Positions 25,996 to 37,105 are shown, counted from the first letter of the stretch. The stretch: DNA of 64,000 bases from an uncultured Holophaga sp. (GCF_963677305.1 NZ_OY781925.1:867501-931500); one strand, 5' to 3'. The notes: generated from the sequence alone by a model not told the origin. Translations and numbers: made by a program.

Positions 25996-27585
25996 TCAGA
26001 CCTTGAAATTCGCGATCTGGACCAGGAGTCCCTCGGCCAGGCGATGCAGGTCCGAGGAGGTCCGGGCCACCTCGCCGGTGGTGGCGGACATCTGGGTGAC
26101 GGCCGAGGCGATGCTCTGGGCCTCCTGGGCGCTGGCCTCGACCTGGCGGGCCACCTCGCCTCCGGCCGTGGCCTGCTCCGAGGTGGAGGCGGCGGCCTGA
26201 CGGGTGGAGGTGGCGAAGTCGTCCAGGACCATGCGGATCTGCTTGAGGACCTGGACGGTGGCGTCTACCGTGTGAGTGCCCTTGTCGATGGCCTCGTTGG
26301 CCCCGTCGATGTAGCGTGCGATCTCCTTGGCGGAGACAGAGCTGCGCTCGGCTAGCTTGCGGACCTCCTCAGCCACGACGGCGAAACCCTTGCCGTGCTC
26401 ACCGGCCTTGGCCGCCTCGATGGCGGCATTGAGGGAGAGCAGGTTGGTCTGCTGGGCGATCTCCTGGATGACCCCCACCGCCTTCCCGATCTGGCCTGCG
26501 GTTTCGGTGATGCCCTCCATGGCCTGATGGGTGGCCTGTCCTGCCTGGTCACCCTTCTGGGTGGCGTCCAGGGCCCCGTCCAGGCGCTCCAGGGAGGCCT
26601 GGGCACCCCGGTTGACCTCATCAATGGAGGCTGAGAGTTCCGCCACAGCCGCCACCATCTGCTCGGAGCCTTCCTGCTGGGACTCGGCGCTGCGGGCGAT
26701 CTCACCCGCCGTGGCGGCCATCTCCTCGGCGGAGGCCGAGAGCTGGGTGGCCCCGCTGGCCACCCCCTCCACGCCCTGGCGGACGCTGTTCATGAGCTGG
26801 CGGAGGCCCTCCACCATCCGGTTGAGGGTGGTGCCCATGCTGCCCACCTCATCGGCGGCATCCACGACGTAGGCCACCGTCAGGTCGCCTGCTGCCACGC
26901 TATCCAGGGCCCTCTGGAACCCGGAGAAGGACTGCTCCAGGCGGCGGACGAGGTAGTAGGCGAGGCAGAAGCCCGCTCCGATGGCCACCACCAGGACCGC
27001 GATGCCGACCTTCTCGTTGCGCTTCACCGTGCGGCGGTTGTCCTCCAGGAGGTCGTGGACCTGCTGCTGGTTGTCCTCCTGGAGGGCCTGCAGGAGCTTG
27101 GCGCTCTCGGCAAGGGCGGGCTGGGCCTCCCGGTTGAGGATGTCCATCGCCCGGGCGGTCTCTCCCCGGCGGGAGGCGTCGAGGGCGCGGTCCCGGGCCG
27201 CCCGCAAGGCCTTGATGCTGGCTTCGTAAGCCCGGGCATGGGCGCGGTCCTGCTCGGTGTCGACCGCTGCCTGGACCTTGGGCCAGGCGGCGTCGAAGGT
27301 CAGGTCCGTGCCCTGGATCTCCTGCTCCAGGGCGGCCTTCTCACCCGGAGGGGTCATGATGTGGCGCTGGGCCACGTAGACACCCTTCAGGGCGAGGGTC
27401 CTGCAGAGGCCCAGCTCGGTCATGGGGAGCAGCTGCTCACCGTAGAAGCTGTCGAAGCGTCTGAGTCCCGCCCGAGTGTCCTTGATGGCCATGAGCGCCA
27501 CCGCCAGCAGCGCAAGACTGAGGAGATTGGTGGTAATGAATACCTTATGTCTTATTTGAAGATTGGCGTACCACCGCTTCAGCAC
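25996..27585 (-). CDS. Methyl-accepting chemotaxis protein (4HB sensor), paralog 3
   Basis: 529 residues, GTG start ([15 protein letters not shown]). TM1 is at about 12-32; the diverged four-helix sensor holds [15 protein letters not shown] and [19 protein letters not shown]2 is at about 190-210, then HAMP and the shared signalling domain with [20 protein letters not shown]. The C-terminus IANFKV resembles paralog 2. Ligand range should differ because only the sensor halves diverge. Confidence 0.93.
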   Translation of the reverse strand: MLKRWYANLQIRHKVFITTNLLSLALLAVALMAIKDTRAGLRRFDSFYGEQLLPMTELGLCRTLALKGVYVAQRHIMTPPGEKAALEQEIQGTDLTFDAAWPKVQAAVDTEQDRAHARAYEASIKALRAARDRALDASRRGETARAMDILNREAQPALAESAKLLQALQEDNQQQVHDLLEDNRRTVKRNEKVGIAVLVVAIGAGFCLAYYLVRRLEQSFSGFQRALDSVAAGDLTVAYVVDAADEVGSMGTTLNRMVEGLRQLMNSVRQGVEGVASGATQLSASAEEMAATAGEIARSAESQQEGSEQMVAAVAELSASIDEVNRGAQASLERLDGALDATQKGDQAGQATHQAMEGITETAGQIGKAVGVIQEIAQQTNLLSLNAAIEAAKAGEHGKGFAVVAEEVRKLAERSSVSAKEIARYIDGANEAIDKGTHTVDATVQVLKQIRMVLDDFATSTRQAAASTSEQATAGGEVARQVEASAQEAQSIASAVTQMSATTGEVARTSSDLHRLAEGLLVQIANFKV

Positions 27586-27706
27586 CTGGGACTCCGGGAA
27601 GATGTTGCGTCAACTATGAATCAGCCTCCTTCACATCTCAAGCACCGTGATGTCCTGCAGGTACGTTCCCGCCTGGGATCCCTTAGGATGAAGTCCGGAG
27701 TGAAGC

Positions 27707-29173
27707 ATGGGCCGTGACTTCCAGACCTTCCTGAAACAGCTCGAGTCGGCGGGTGAGCTCAAGCGCATCCCGGTGGAGGTGGACCCCTTCCTCGAGATGG
27801 CGGCCATCACGGACCGGATCTCCAAGGGGCCCGGGGGCGGGCCTGCGCTCCTCTTCGAGCGGCCTGCGGGAGGCGGCATGCCGGTGGCCATCAACGTCTT
27901 CGGCTCCGAGCGCCGCATGGCCATGGCCCTGGGGGTCGAGGGTGAGCCCCGGGGCCTGGATGCCATCGGGGACCGGATCGGGAAGCTCATGCAGGAGGCC
28001 ATGCCCAGGCCGGGCGGCGGCTTTTTCGAGAAGCTGGCCAAGCTCCCCCTGTTGGCCGAAGTCAGTCAGTGGATGCCCAAGACGGTCCGCAAAGGCCTCT
28101 GCCAGGAGGTGGTGCTGAAGGGCGACGAGGTGCGCCTCTCGGATCTGCCCGTGCTCACCACCTGGCCCGAGGATGGCGGGCCCTTCATCACCATGGGCAT
28201 GAGCCATGTCCGGCACAGGGACGGGCGGAGGAACATGGGCCTCTACCGCCTGCAGGTCTACGATGACCGCACCCTGGGCTTCCACACCCAGATGCACCAT
28301 GACGGCGCCCGGGCCCGCCATGGATACGCCCCGGGGGAGCGGATGCCCGTGGCCGTCGCCTTGGGCGGGGACCCGGCCCTGGCCTATGCCGCCACAGCTC
28401 CGCTGCCTCCCTTTCTCTCAGAGCTGATGTTCGCGGGCTTCCTGCGGGGCGAGGGCCTTGAAATGGTTAAGTGTGTCAGCAGCGATCTGGAGGTCCCTGC
28501 CGACAGCGAGCTGGTCATCGAGGGCTGGGTGGATCCGGGTGAACTCCGCCGGGAGGGGCCTTTCGGGGATCACACCGGCTATTACTCCCTGGCGGATGAC
28601 TATCCTGTGCTGCATGTCGAGGCCATCACCCACCGCCGGAACCCGGTCTACAGTGCCACCCTGGTGGGCCGTCCGCCCCAGGAGGATGCCTACCTGGGGC
28701 TGGCCACGGAACGCATCTTCCTGCCTCTTCTGCAGATGGTGCTCCCTGAAGTCCGGGACATGCACCTGCCTCCGGCGGGGGGCTTCCACAACCTGGCCAT
28801 CCTCGCGATCCGGAAGGAGTTCCCAGGGCATGCTCAGAAGATCATGAATGCCGTATGGGGCACCGGTCAGATGATGTTCACCAAGTGCGTGGTGGTCGTG
28901 GACGAGGACATTGACCCCCACGACATGAATGAGGTGCTCTTCCGGATCACCTCCAACGTGGACCCCCGCCGGGACATGCTCTTCACGGAGGGGCCCCTGG
29001 ATGTCCTGGACCACAGCTCGGACCGTTTCGGCTTCGGCAGCAAGGTCGGCATCGATGCCACCCGCAAGGACAAGCCCTGGGATGGCTTCCAACGCGAGTG
29101 GCCGCGGGACCTCAGGCACCCGGAGGAGCTGTTGGCCAAGGTCGCACGCCGCTGGAGTGAATACGGGCTTTGA
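27707..29173 (+). CDS. UbiD-family prenylated-FMN decarboxylase
   Basis: 488 residues, full length for UbiD. It opens MGRDFQTFLKQLESAGELKR. Core motifs are RHRDGRRNMGLYRLQVYD (prFMN and metal region), MHHDGARARHGY, LAYAATAPLP, the active-site stretch RREGPFGDHTGYY (about residue 285) and FHNLAILAIRKEFPGHAQK. It needs prenylated FMN made by UbiX, which is not in this window. Likely role: the aromatic-acid decarboxylation step of ubiquinone or menaquinone synthesis, or aromatic-acid breakdown; I cannot tell which. CGGAG precedes the ATG. Confidence 0.88.
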   Translation: MGRDFQTFLKQLESAGELKRIPVEVDPFLEMAAITDRISKGPGGGPALLFERPAGGGMPVAINVFGSERRMAMALGVEGEPRGLDAIGDRIGKLMQEAMPRPGGGFFEKLAKLPLLAEVSQWMPKTVRKGLCQEVVLKGDEVRLSDLPVLTTWPEDGGPFITMGMSHVRHRDGRRNMGLYRLQVYDDRTLGFHTQMHHDGARARHGYAPGERMPVAVALGGDPALAYAATAPLPPFLSELMFAGFLRGEGLEMVKCVSSDLEVPADSELVIEGWVDPGELRREGPFGDHTGYYSLADDYPVLHVEAITHRRNPVYSATLVGRPPQEDAYLGLATERIFLPLLQMVLPEVRDMHLPPAGGFHNLAILAIRKEFPGHAQKIMNAVWGTGQMMFTKCVVVVDEDIDPHDMNEVLFRITSNVDPRRDMLFTEGPLDVLDHSSDRFGFGSKVGIDATRKDKPWDGFQREWPRDLRHPEELLAKVARRWSEYGL

Positions 29174-29210
29174 CGGCCCGGGAACGCAAAGGTGAGGCCA
29201 ACCCAGCCAC

Positions 29211-29256
29211 CACCCCTTCCACCGCCAGGCAATCCCGTGTGGCGATGGAAGGGGTG
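29211..29256. terminator. 17-bp inverted repeat between convergent genes
   Basis: Arms at 29211-29227 and 29240-29256 match at 16 of 17 positions, with a 12-base loop, between the ubiD and pstS-like stop codons. It is probably a bidirectional terminator, although no long T-run follows on either side. Confidence 0.65.
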
Positions 29257-29276
29257 CTATCGAACGCCAGTCTGAA

Positions 29277-30230
29277 TCAGTTGCCGAGCTGACGGGTCTG
29301 GAGGGCGGCCATGTCGGACACCATGGGCACAAAGCCCACGGCCGGGATGGTCGCCTGACCCTCTGGAGAGAGGACAAAGGACAGGAAGCCCTTGATGCCA
29401 GGGTCCAGGGGCTTGCCCGCGGGCTTGTTCAGGTAGATGTAGAGGAAGCGGCCCAGGGGGTAGGAGCCATCCGCGACCGTGCTGGTCGTGGGCTCGATGG
29501 GATCCTTGGTCCCCTGGGGAATCAGGGGGACAGCCTTGATGGTGCTGCAGATCTGGCTGAAGGAACCGTAGCCGATGACGGCCTGGTTGGACATGATGTT
29601 CTCCACCATGAAGGCCACGTCAGAACCCCGGTGGATGTCCGGGCGCTCCTGGGCACCCAGTTCGACGACGTTTCTGAAGAAGACCAGGGTCCCCGAGTCC
29701 GAGGGGTGCCCCCAGCGCTCGATGGGACGGGTGGCCCAGTCCTTGGCGCTCAGGCCCAGGTCACCCCAGGTGTCCACGGGCTTGGGCCAGCCCCGCTGGC
29801 GTGTGGAACTGTACATGGCGTCCAGCTGCTCCATGTGGAGCTCTTTGATGGGGTTGTTCCGATTGACCAGGACCACGACGGCATCCCTGGCCACGGCGAT
29901 TCGGATGGGCTTGTAGCCCCAGCGCTGCTGGAAGGCGCTGACTTCTTCAGGGGTCATCTCGCGGGTGGAGGGGGTCAGGGGCGTCCTGCCGTCCATGAAA
30001 GCCTGGAGGGCCGCAGCGTTGGGGTTGGCCAGATAGTCCATCCTGAAACCGGGATTCACCTTCTTGTAGGCTCGCACCCAGTTGGCGAAGAGGGGTTCCA
30101 GGAGCTCACCGACGATGGCCGAAGAGTAGTTGAGGGTCTGGGCAGGCTCCTGCGCCCGGAGGAGGGAGGCCGGCGCCGAAGCCAGCAGGAGGGTGAGGGC
30201 CGACAGGGCGGCAAAGGGTTTCCTGATCAT
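29277..30230 (-). CDS. PstS-like phosphate-type substrate-binding protein
   Basis: 317 residues. It has a signal peptide (MIRKPFAALSALTLLLASAP), then a PBP-like fold with GELLEPLFANWVRAYKKVNP, TREMTPEEVSAFQ, VVVLVNRNNPI and the anion-binding-loop-like SDSGTLVFFRNVV. FLYIYLNKPAG and FLSFVLSPEGQ near the end are typical of PstS. It should bind phosphate or a related oxyanion in the periplasm. ATG 30230 has AAGGA upstream; longer frames are untranslated leader. No pstC, pstA, pstB or phoU gene lies next to it, so it acts with a transporter elsewhere or as a stand-alone sensor-type binding protein. Confidence 0.85.
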   Translation of the reverse strand: MIRKPFAALSALTLLLASAPASLLRAQEPAQTLNYSSAIVGELLEPLFANWVRAYKKVNPGFRMDYLANPNAAALQAFMDGRTPLTPSTREMTPEEVSAFQQRWGYKPIRIAVARDAVVVLVNRNNPIKELHMEQLDAMYSSTRQRGWPKPVDTWGDLGLSAKDWATRPIERWGHPSDSGTLVFFRNVVELGAQERPDIHRGSDVAFMVENIMSNQAVIGYGSFSQICSTIKAVPLIPQGTKDPIEPTTSTVADGSYPLGRFLYIYLNKPAGKPLDPGIKGFLSFVLSPEGQATIPAVGFVPMVSDMAALQTRQLGN

Positions 30231-30439
30231 GGGCGATCCTTCTGTTGGAAATGCCTGATGCCAGGTGAAACGCCTGTCAGGATGAGACTTGTGGCAGGAG
30301 TTGGTGGCGGGGCGATGAAAAAATGGGACAGTCCGTTTTAGTTTCCCAGCGCGGCCTGGTCCGTCCAATATTTATCGTAATTTTGATTGATCGCTTTTAC
30401 CTATCAATAATTTAGCTGTCTAGACATGTATATGTGTCT

Positions 30440-30480
30440 GCACAAAAAGCCCCCCGCGGATTTCGGGGGGCTTTTTGTGC
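30440..30480 (-). terminator. Strong terminator after rpoD
   Basis: A 17-base perfect inverted repeat (30440-30456 and 30464-30480) with a seven-base loop. The stem is C/G-rich and flanked by A and T runs, so it can work on both strands. Next to it, 30340-30440 is AT-rich and probably holds the pstS promoter. Confidence 0.93.
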
Positions 30481-30507
30481 AAAGGGCCGATTCTGGTCTC
30501 CTGCCGG

Positions 30508-32223
<1,716 letters not shown>

Positions 32224-32388
32224 CAAAACCTCAGGGAGCTGGGAATCCTCGGACCCCCAGACGCCGTCATGGGGTGGAAGGTGCTCGGTCGACCGATGGG
32301 CACACTAAGCCCATCATGTGTGGCACCCGGACCGCCCAGTATACACGTTCGGGATTGGAAGGCAAGACTCTGGATCATGCCCCCGGTT

Positions 32389-34113
32389 TCAGCGCAGGGT
32401 CCTGAGCTTACGCTGCAGGCCCTTCTCCCGGAGGATGAGCTCCGCCTGCCGCTTCTCCAGGTGGCGGGCCAGCTCGGGGTCCGCCAGTACGCCCGGATCC
32501 TGGAGCTGCCGGTTGTTGGCCTGGATCTCCCGCAGGACGAAACCCTGTTCAAGCTTGAGGAATACACGTTCCGGAACCTTCTCCGCTTCATCCTTAGTGG
32601 CCCAGGAGGCCTCAAGGTGCCTCACCTGTGCGAGAACTTCATCCGGGATGAGCGCATCGTCCCCATCGGCATCCAGGACCGCCTGCAGGAAGGGGGCTCC
32701 CTCCAGGCTCTCCCACCATGCATGGGGCAGCTCGGAGATCCGCCGGCGGAGCTCTGCATCTCGCCCCAGGATGAGCAGGGGGCGCAGGGCTTCATCCAGC
32801 TTGCCCATGGCTGGAGCCTCTGGTTCCGCAGGGGCATCGATGGGGTGGGTCCTGCTCTGGACGGCCCGGTCGAACTCCACCAGGGGGATCTGCAGCTGAT
32901 GGGAAAGGCTGGCGAAGAGTTCCCGGCGGTCGGGGCCGGAGGGCAGGAAGGCCAGGTACTCGGCCAGATCCTTGAGGGCTGACATCCGGTCCGGGATGCG
33001 CCGCAGATCCTTGCCTTCCAGGGCCCGATTGATGACGAAGCTGGTCCAGTCTGGCGCGGTGCCCAGGAGCTCCCGGAACCCCTCGGCTCCCAGCTTGATG
33101 CACCAGGTGTCCGGGTCCTCCCCCAGGGGCAGAAGGAGCAGACGCACATCGAAGCCCATGGGCAGGGCCAGCTTCAGGCCCTTCTCCATGGCCCGGAGCC
33201 CGGCGGCGTCTCCGTCGAAGCAGAGGACAAGCCGCTTGGTGAAGCGGGCGATGAGCTTGAGATGCTCTTCGGTGAGGGCGGTGCCCAGGGGGGCCACGGC
33301 CTGATGGATGCCCTCCTGGTGGAGGGTGAGGACATCGAAGTAGCCCTCCACTACCAGGGCCCCGTCCCGCATGTGCCCTTTGGCGCGGTGGAAGCCGAAG
33401 AGCACCGAGCCCTTGTTGAAGAGGGGGGTCTCGCGGGTGTTCAGGTACTTGGGCTTGGCATCGCCGAAGGCCCTGCCCCCGAAGGCGATGAGGCGCCCCC
33501 GGGCGTCGTGGATGGGGATGGTGAGCCGGTCCCTGAGAAAGTCGAGGCTGCTGCCCCGCTCGCTGCGGCCGGCCAGACCTGCCTGCTCGATGAGCTCGGT
33601 GGAGAAGCCCTGCTGGCGCAAGTGTCCCACCAGGGCCTCCCATGCGTCCGGGGCGAGGCCCAGCCCCGACTCAACGGCGAAGGGCGGGCGGATCCCGCGT
33701 CCCGCCAAGTAGCTCTCGGCCTTGGGGCTCTCCTTCAGGCGACGGGCGTAGAACTCCTGGGCCGAGTCCAGGACCGAGCGGAGCCGGGTTTCCAGGTCCA
33801 CTTCGGCATGGGAGCGCTCCCGCTTCCTGGGCAGCTCGATGCCGGCGGCCCGCGCCAACTGCTCCAGGGCCTCCGGAAAGCTGAGCCCCTCCCGCTCCAT
33901 GAGCCAGGTGAGGGCATCGCCATGCTTGCCGCAGCCGAAGCAGTGGTAGAAGCCCCGGTCCGGCACCACCTGGAAGCTGGGGGTCCGCTCGGCGTGGAAG
34001 GGACAGCGACCCACCCAGGCTGAGCCCTGGCGGCGGAGCTGGACCGCCTGCCCCACCAGGGCCAGGAGGTCCGTGGCGTCCTTGATCCTGAGCACCAGCT
34101 CCCGGTCAGACAT
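32389..34113 (-). CDS. dnaG: DNA primase
   Basis: 574 residues. The N-terminal zinc-binding domain shows CPFH and CFGC (C-x2-H ... C-x2-C) within residues 35-65. The catalytic core has LNTRETPLFNKGSVLFG, the TOPRIM glutamate in LVVEGYFDVL (about residue 265) and the metal-binding CFDGDAAGLRAM. The C-terminal helicase-interacting domain is less conserved. It makes RNA primers for replication with DnaB. The ATG at 34113 overlaps the upstream hypothetical gene by eight bases. The 165-base gap to rpoD may hold an extra rpoD promoter. Confidence 0.96.
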   Translation of the reverse strand: MSDRELVLRIKDATDLLALVGQAVQLRRQGSAWVGRCPFHAERTPSFQVVPDRGFYHCFGCGKHGDALTWLMEREGLSFPEALEQLARAAGIELPRKRERSHAEVDLETRLRSVLDSAQEFYARRLKESPKAESYLAGRGIRPPFAVESGLGLAPDAWEALVGHLRQQGFSTELIEQAGLAGRSERGSSLDFLRDRLTIPIHDARGRLIAFGGRAFGDAKPKYLNTRETPLFNKGSVLFGFHRAKGHMRDGALVVEGYFDVLTLHQEGIHQAVAPLGTALTEEHLKLIARFTKRLVLCFDGDAAGLRAMEKGLKLALPMGFDVRLLLLPLGEDPDTWCIKLGAEGFRELLGTAPDWTSFVINRALEGKDLRRIPDRMSALKDLAEYLAFLPSGPDRRELFASLSHQLQIPLVEFDRAVQSRTHPIDAPAEPEAPAMGKLDEALRPLLILGRDAELRRRISELPHAWWESLEGAPFLQAVLDADGDDALIPDEVLAQVRHLEASWATKDEAEKVPERVFLKLEQGFVLREIQANNRQLQDPGVLADPELARHLEKRQAELILREKGLQRKLRTLR

Positions 34114-35302
34114 CGGGGTCCCAGTCCTCGAAGAGGCTCTGCGGCAGGGCCTGGGTGACATCCAGCAGGGGCGTGAAGGCGCTGCAGGGCGTCCAGGGGT
34201 GGTCGGCCAGGAAGGGACCCGGTGGGGGGGCCCCCGGGGGGAGCCAGTGGATGGCGGGGAGGTACTGCTGCCCGCGCAGGAAGGTCTCCACGGCTGCCTC
34301 TTGGGGCAGGGAGGGGACCCTGAGGAGGACGCTGGGGGGGTGGACCAGGGTGCCCGCGAGGGCGGGGGGGAAGAGGGTCCGCGCCTCCAGGGGGGAGGGT
34401 TCCCGGGGGTCGGCCCCCAGGCCGGGGGTGAAGGCGGGGCTGGAGGGAGGCAGGGGCAGGGCGCTGCGCCAGGGGTGCCCCTCGCGCATGGACTGGTGCC
34501 CCAGGATGCTGGAGGGGAAGGGGTCTGAGCAGACGCCGGGCAGAACCGGTGTCCGGAGCCCTTCGGCAAGGTCCCTGGCCAGGCTGGAAAGGCGCCTGGC
34601 GGCCTCCTCCCAGGAACCTCCGGAGGCGAGGTACTCCCGTCCTCCAGTCACCGCCAGGCGCCAGGAGGTGCGGCGGCGGTGGAAGGGGAAGGCCTCGGGC
34701 CAGGCCCCGGCTGCCAGGCGCTGGCTCAGGGCCAGCTCAAGGCCACCCTGGGTCTCCGTGACCAGGGGGAGGATCTCGGCGCTTTCAAGGTGAGCCAGGG
34801 CGGCCAGGGGCACGATGATCTCGCCCCAGAGGCACTCCAGGGTCCGCTGGGGCAGGGTGGCCTGGGTGCCGATCTCGGGCAGGCGCCAAGTCTCTCCCAG
34901 GGGGTCCGGGCACCAGCCCACCCAACCTTGGCGCCAAGCCCTTCCTGAGGCTCCGGAGGGAGGGCTTGGCGCATGGAGCCAAGCCTGGAGGCGGGCGTCG
35001 GGGATGCCCGAGGGGAGTTCGTCCCGGAAGTGGAGGGTGAGGCCTGGCAGGGAGGCCAGGGCCCCCCAGAAGGCCGATCGGGTGTCCGGGGGCAGGGCCT
35101 CCAGCCACTCAGGAGGCGCATCCCAGAGCAGGGCGAGGCCTCCCGGGAAGACCTGGGCCAGCTCCCCAGCGGCTCGGAGGGCCATCCAGGGCGCTTCGGC
35201 CAGGGGGGCGCGGGTGTCCAGGAGCCGGGCCGCCACCCAGCCCCGCCAGGGGGTGTCCCATCCGGCCCGGATCAGGAAGCCCCGACCTTCTCCCCGTCTC
35301 AT
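34106..35302 (-). CDS. Unknown protein encoded between thiD and dnaG
   Basis: 398 residues that I cannot assign. It is rich in Trp, Pro, Ala and Leu. It starts MRRGEGRGFLIRAGWDTPWR and includes AGELAQVFPGGLALLWDAPP, WGEIIVPLAALAHLES, a helix-rich SWEEAARRLSSLARDLAEGL and a proline-rich C-terminal third (WLPPGAPPPGPFLADHPW). There is no signal peptide or clear membrane helix. ATGA overlap with thiD upstream and an eight-base overlap with dnaG downstream show it is translated within one operon. A replication or envelope role would be guesswork. Confidence 0.6.
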   Translation of the reverse strand: MRRGEGRGFLIRAGWDTPWRGWVAARLLDTRAPLAEAPWMALRAAGELAQVFPGGLALLWDAPPEWLEALPPDTRSAFWGALASLPGLTLHFRDELPSGIPDARLQAWLHAPSPPSGASGRAWRQGWVGWCPDPLGETWRLPEIGTQATLPQRTLECLWGEIIVPLAALAHLESAEILPLVTETQGGLELALSQRLAAGAWPEAFPFHRRRTSWRLAVTGGREYLASGGSWEEAARRLSSLARDLAEGLRTPVLPGVCSDPFPSSILGHQSMREGHPWRSALPLPPSSPAFTPGLGADPREPSPLEARTLFPPALAGTLVHPPSVLLRVPSLPQEAAVETFLRGQQYLPAIHWLPPGAPPPGPFLADHPWTPCSAFTPLLDVTQALPQSLFEDWDPDV

Positions 35303-36123
35303 GGGACCTCCGGCAGGAAGGCCGGACGGCCGAAGCCGCCGGGAGCCCCGGCTCGGGGCCAGAGGGCGTGGAGCCAGGCTCCGGCCTGCTCGGCTGCCTC
35401 GCGGGGGGCGGCCCCGTGCAGCCGAAGGGCCAGCCAGGCTGCGGCCAGGGTGCAGCCGGTGCCCCTGCGCTCCCCCGGCAGGCGGGGCCTCGGAGTGGAC
35501 GGAAAGACGCCCTCCCGGGAGATCCAGAGGTCCTGCACCTGGTCGCCCTCGGCGTGGCCGCCCTTGAGCCAGACTGCTTCGGCCCCGAGCTCCAGCCAGG
35601 GAGTGGCGAGGCGGGCGGGGTCTCCGGAGTCCCGACCCAGGAGGAGGCAGGCCTCCTGTCGGTTGGGGGCGACGGTCCAGCCTCCCGCGGGGAGGAGGAC
35701 CCGTGCCATGGCCAGCAGGCTCCTTCGGCTGTGGAGACCGGTCCCTGAGGTCGGGGCGGCGATGGGATCCCAAATCATGGCCCGGGCGCCCGTAGAGGGC
35801 AGGGCGGTCAGGCAGGCCGCGAGTGCCGGGCGGCTGAGGGCAGACAGGCCCAGCTTGAGACCCCAGGTGCCGGTGAGATGGGGGCGCAGGGCCAGGATGC
35901 ACTCGGCCGGGGCCAGCCTGGGGGCGGCAATCCGGTGGCAGGCCTGGCCGGTCTGCAGTGTTTCCGCCGTGCAGACCGGCATGGGGTAGGCACCCAGGGT
36001 GGAAAGGACCTGGATGTCCCGGGACAGGCCTGCGCCTCCAGACGGATCCAGCCCTCCGAGGCAGAGGGCGACCGGGATGGGGCTGGAGGTGCCGAGCTTC
36101 TGGTCCATGGAATCTACGAGCAT
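35299..36123 (-). CDS. thiD: Hydroxymethylpyrimidine / phosphomethylpyrimidine kinase
   Basis: 274 residues of the ribokinase fold. Motifs are CLGGLDPSGGAGLSRDIQVL (N-terminal substrate site), VWLKGGHAEGDQVQDLW and the anion-hole motif RRGTGCTLAAA. It phosphorylates HMP and HMP-P for thiamine synthesis. The family's usual AD-x-K after SGGAG is SRDIQ here, a mild deviation. The start is uncertain: ATG 36123 or ATG 36108; neither has a strong RBS. It follows fliN by 17 bases. Confidence 0.85.
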   Translation of the reverse strand: MLVDSMDQKLGTSSPIPVALCLGGLDPSGGAGLSRDIQVLSTLGAYPMPVCTAETLQTGQACHRIAAPRLAPAECILALRPHLTGTWGLKLGLSALSRPALAACLTALPSTGARAMIWDPIAAPTSGTGLHSRRSLLAMARVLLPAGGWTVAPNRQEACLLLGRDSGDPARLATPWLELGAEAVWLKGGHAEGDQVQDLWISREGVFPSTPRPRLPGERRGTGCTLAAAWLALRLHGAAPREAAEQAGAWLHALWPRAGAPGGFGRPAFLPEVP

Positions 36124-36140
36124 GACACAGGACGTCCGGC

Positions 36141-36407
36141 TCAGATCCTCCGGCTCGGGTCGATGATCTCGACGATGCGGAGCCCAAGGCTGTCCTCCAG
36201 GACCGTCACCTCGCCCCGCATGATCACTCTCCCCTTGCAGAGCACTTCCATGGGCTCGCCGGCGCTCTTCTTAAGTTCGACCAGGGAGCCAGGCTCCAGG
36301 TCCAGGAGGTCCCGAATGGTCATCCGTGTCTGTCCCAAGAGGATTTCGAGACGGAAGGGGGTGTCGATGACCGGCATGACATCCGCAATCACATGCTCAA
36401 AGGACAT
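36141..36407 (-). CDS. fliN: FliN/FliY-type flagellar switch protein (SpoA domain)
   Basis: 88 residues from ATG 36407 (MSFEHVIADVMPVIDT), with AGGA upstream; a TTG at 36449 would add 14 residues. The SpoA/FliN C-terminal domain is complete: RLEILLGQTRMTIRDLLDLE, PGSLVELKKSAGEPMEV, MRGEVTVLEDSLGLRIVEI. It belongs to the C-ring that controls motor switching. It is short compared with 130-residue enteric FliN, but single-domain forms exist. fliM is not adjacent. Confidence 0.85.
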   Translation of the reverse strand: MSFEHVIADVMPVIDTPFRLEILLGQTRMTIRDLLDLEPGSLVELKKSAGEPMEVLCKGRVIMRGEVTVLEDSLGLRIVEIIDPSRRI

Positions 36408-36467
36408 GGCCCGGTCCTGCTCCTGCTTTTCGGCATGTCGGATGGCCAAGGGGTGCTCCAGGAAGAC

Positions 36468-36500
36468 ACCGGGTCCGGGATTCGGACACCTGGACCCGGT
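36468..36500 (-). other. Hairpin between fliL and fliN
   Basis: ACCGGGTCC (36468-36476) is inverted as GGACCCGGT (36492-36500) with a 15-base loop. There is no U-run, so it may be an mRNA processing or attenuating stem rather than a terminator. Confidence 0.4.
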
Positions 36501-36520
36501 AATGCAAACTCAGTGCCCGA

Positions 36521-37105
36521 TCAGCGGGCGATGGCCCAGTCCACCACGAGCACATCCTTGACGGGGTGCTTGGGGCGCTTGTGTTTCTTGTCCTCCTTCT
36601 CGCCGGGCTTGAGGGGCTTGGGGGCGAACTTCTCGTTGAGCTGCTCCTTGAGCTCATTGCGGAGGGCCTCTCGGCTCTCGGGGTCCGTGGCCTCCTCCAG
36701 GGTCATTTGGGAGAGGGCCGTGAGGACCATGGACTCCACCATGCTCCGCTCAAGGGTCGGCTTGTCGCTGGCCGCCTGTTTGCCGATCTCCGGATCCCTG
36801 AAGACGATGGCGAGCTCGCACTTGAGATAGGCGCTCTTGTTGGGTCCCTGGAGGTTGACGATCTTCTTGATCTGCAGCACGGCTGGCCCTGAGGCCCCTT
36901 CCCCCTCGCCTCCTCCGGAGGCGGGCTCATCCTCATCCTCTTCGGCCCCCCCCTGGGCCTCCTGGTCGGGGTTCTCCTTGGCCTTGGCCGCCTCGGCGGC
37001 GGCCGCGGCGGCCGCCTTCTTCTTCTTCATGTAGAAGAAGCCCCCGCCACCTCCCACGACAACCACGGCTGCTGCCACGATGATGATGAGTTTTTTCGAG
37101 AGCAT
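36521..37105 (-). CDS. fliL: FliL-like flagellar basal-body protein
   Basis: 194 residues. A single N-terminal membrane helix (LIIIVAAAVVVVGGGGGFFY, residues 6-25) is followed by an Ala/Lys run and an acidic low-complexity linker to about residue 70. The periplasmic stomatin-like FliL domain then begins with IVNLQGPNKSAYLKCELAIV and ends with VLVVDWAIAR. FliL surrounds the stator and supports torque or stator opening. A sigma-28-like -10 lies 42 bases upstream. The linker is unusually long and charged. Confidence 0.85.
   Translation of the reverse strand: MLSKKLIIIVAAAVVVVGGGGGFFYMKKKKAAAAAAAEAAKAKENPDQEAQGGAEEDEDEPASGGGEGEGASGPAVLQIKKIVNLQGPNKSAYLKCELAIVFRDPEIGKQAASDKPTLERSMVESMVLTALSQMTLEEATDPESREALRNELKEQLNEKFAPKPLKPGEKEDKKHKRPKHPVKDVLVVDWAIAR

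Noticed and set aside
18128..27585. Chemotaxis operon
   Set aside because: Only receptors are present; no CheA, CheW, CheR or CheB gene in the window.
30340..30440. Pho box before the PstS-like gene
   Set aside because: The AT-rich stretch has no repeated CTGTCAT units; it is left as an undefined promoter region.
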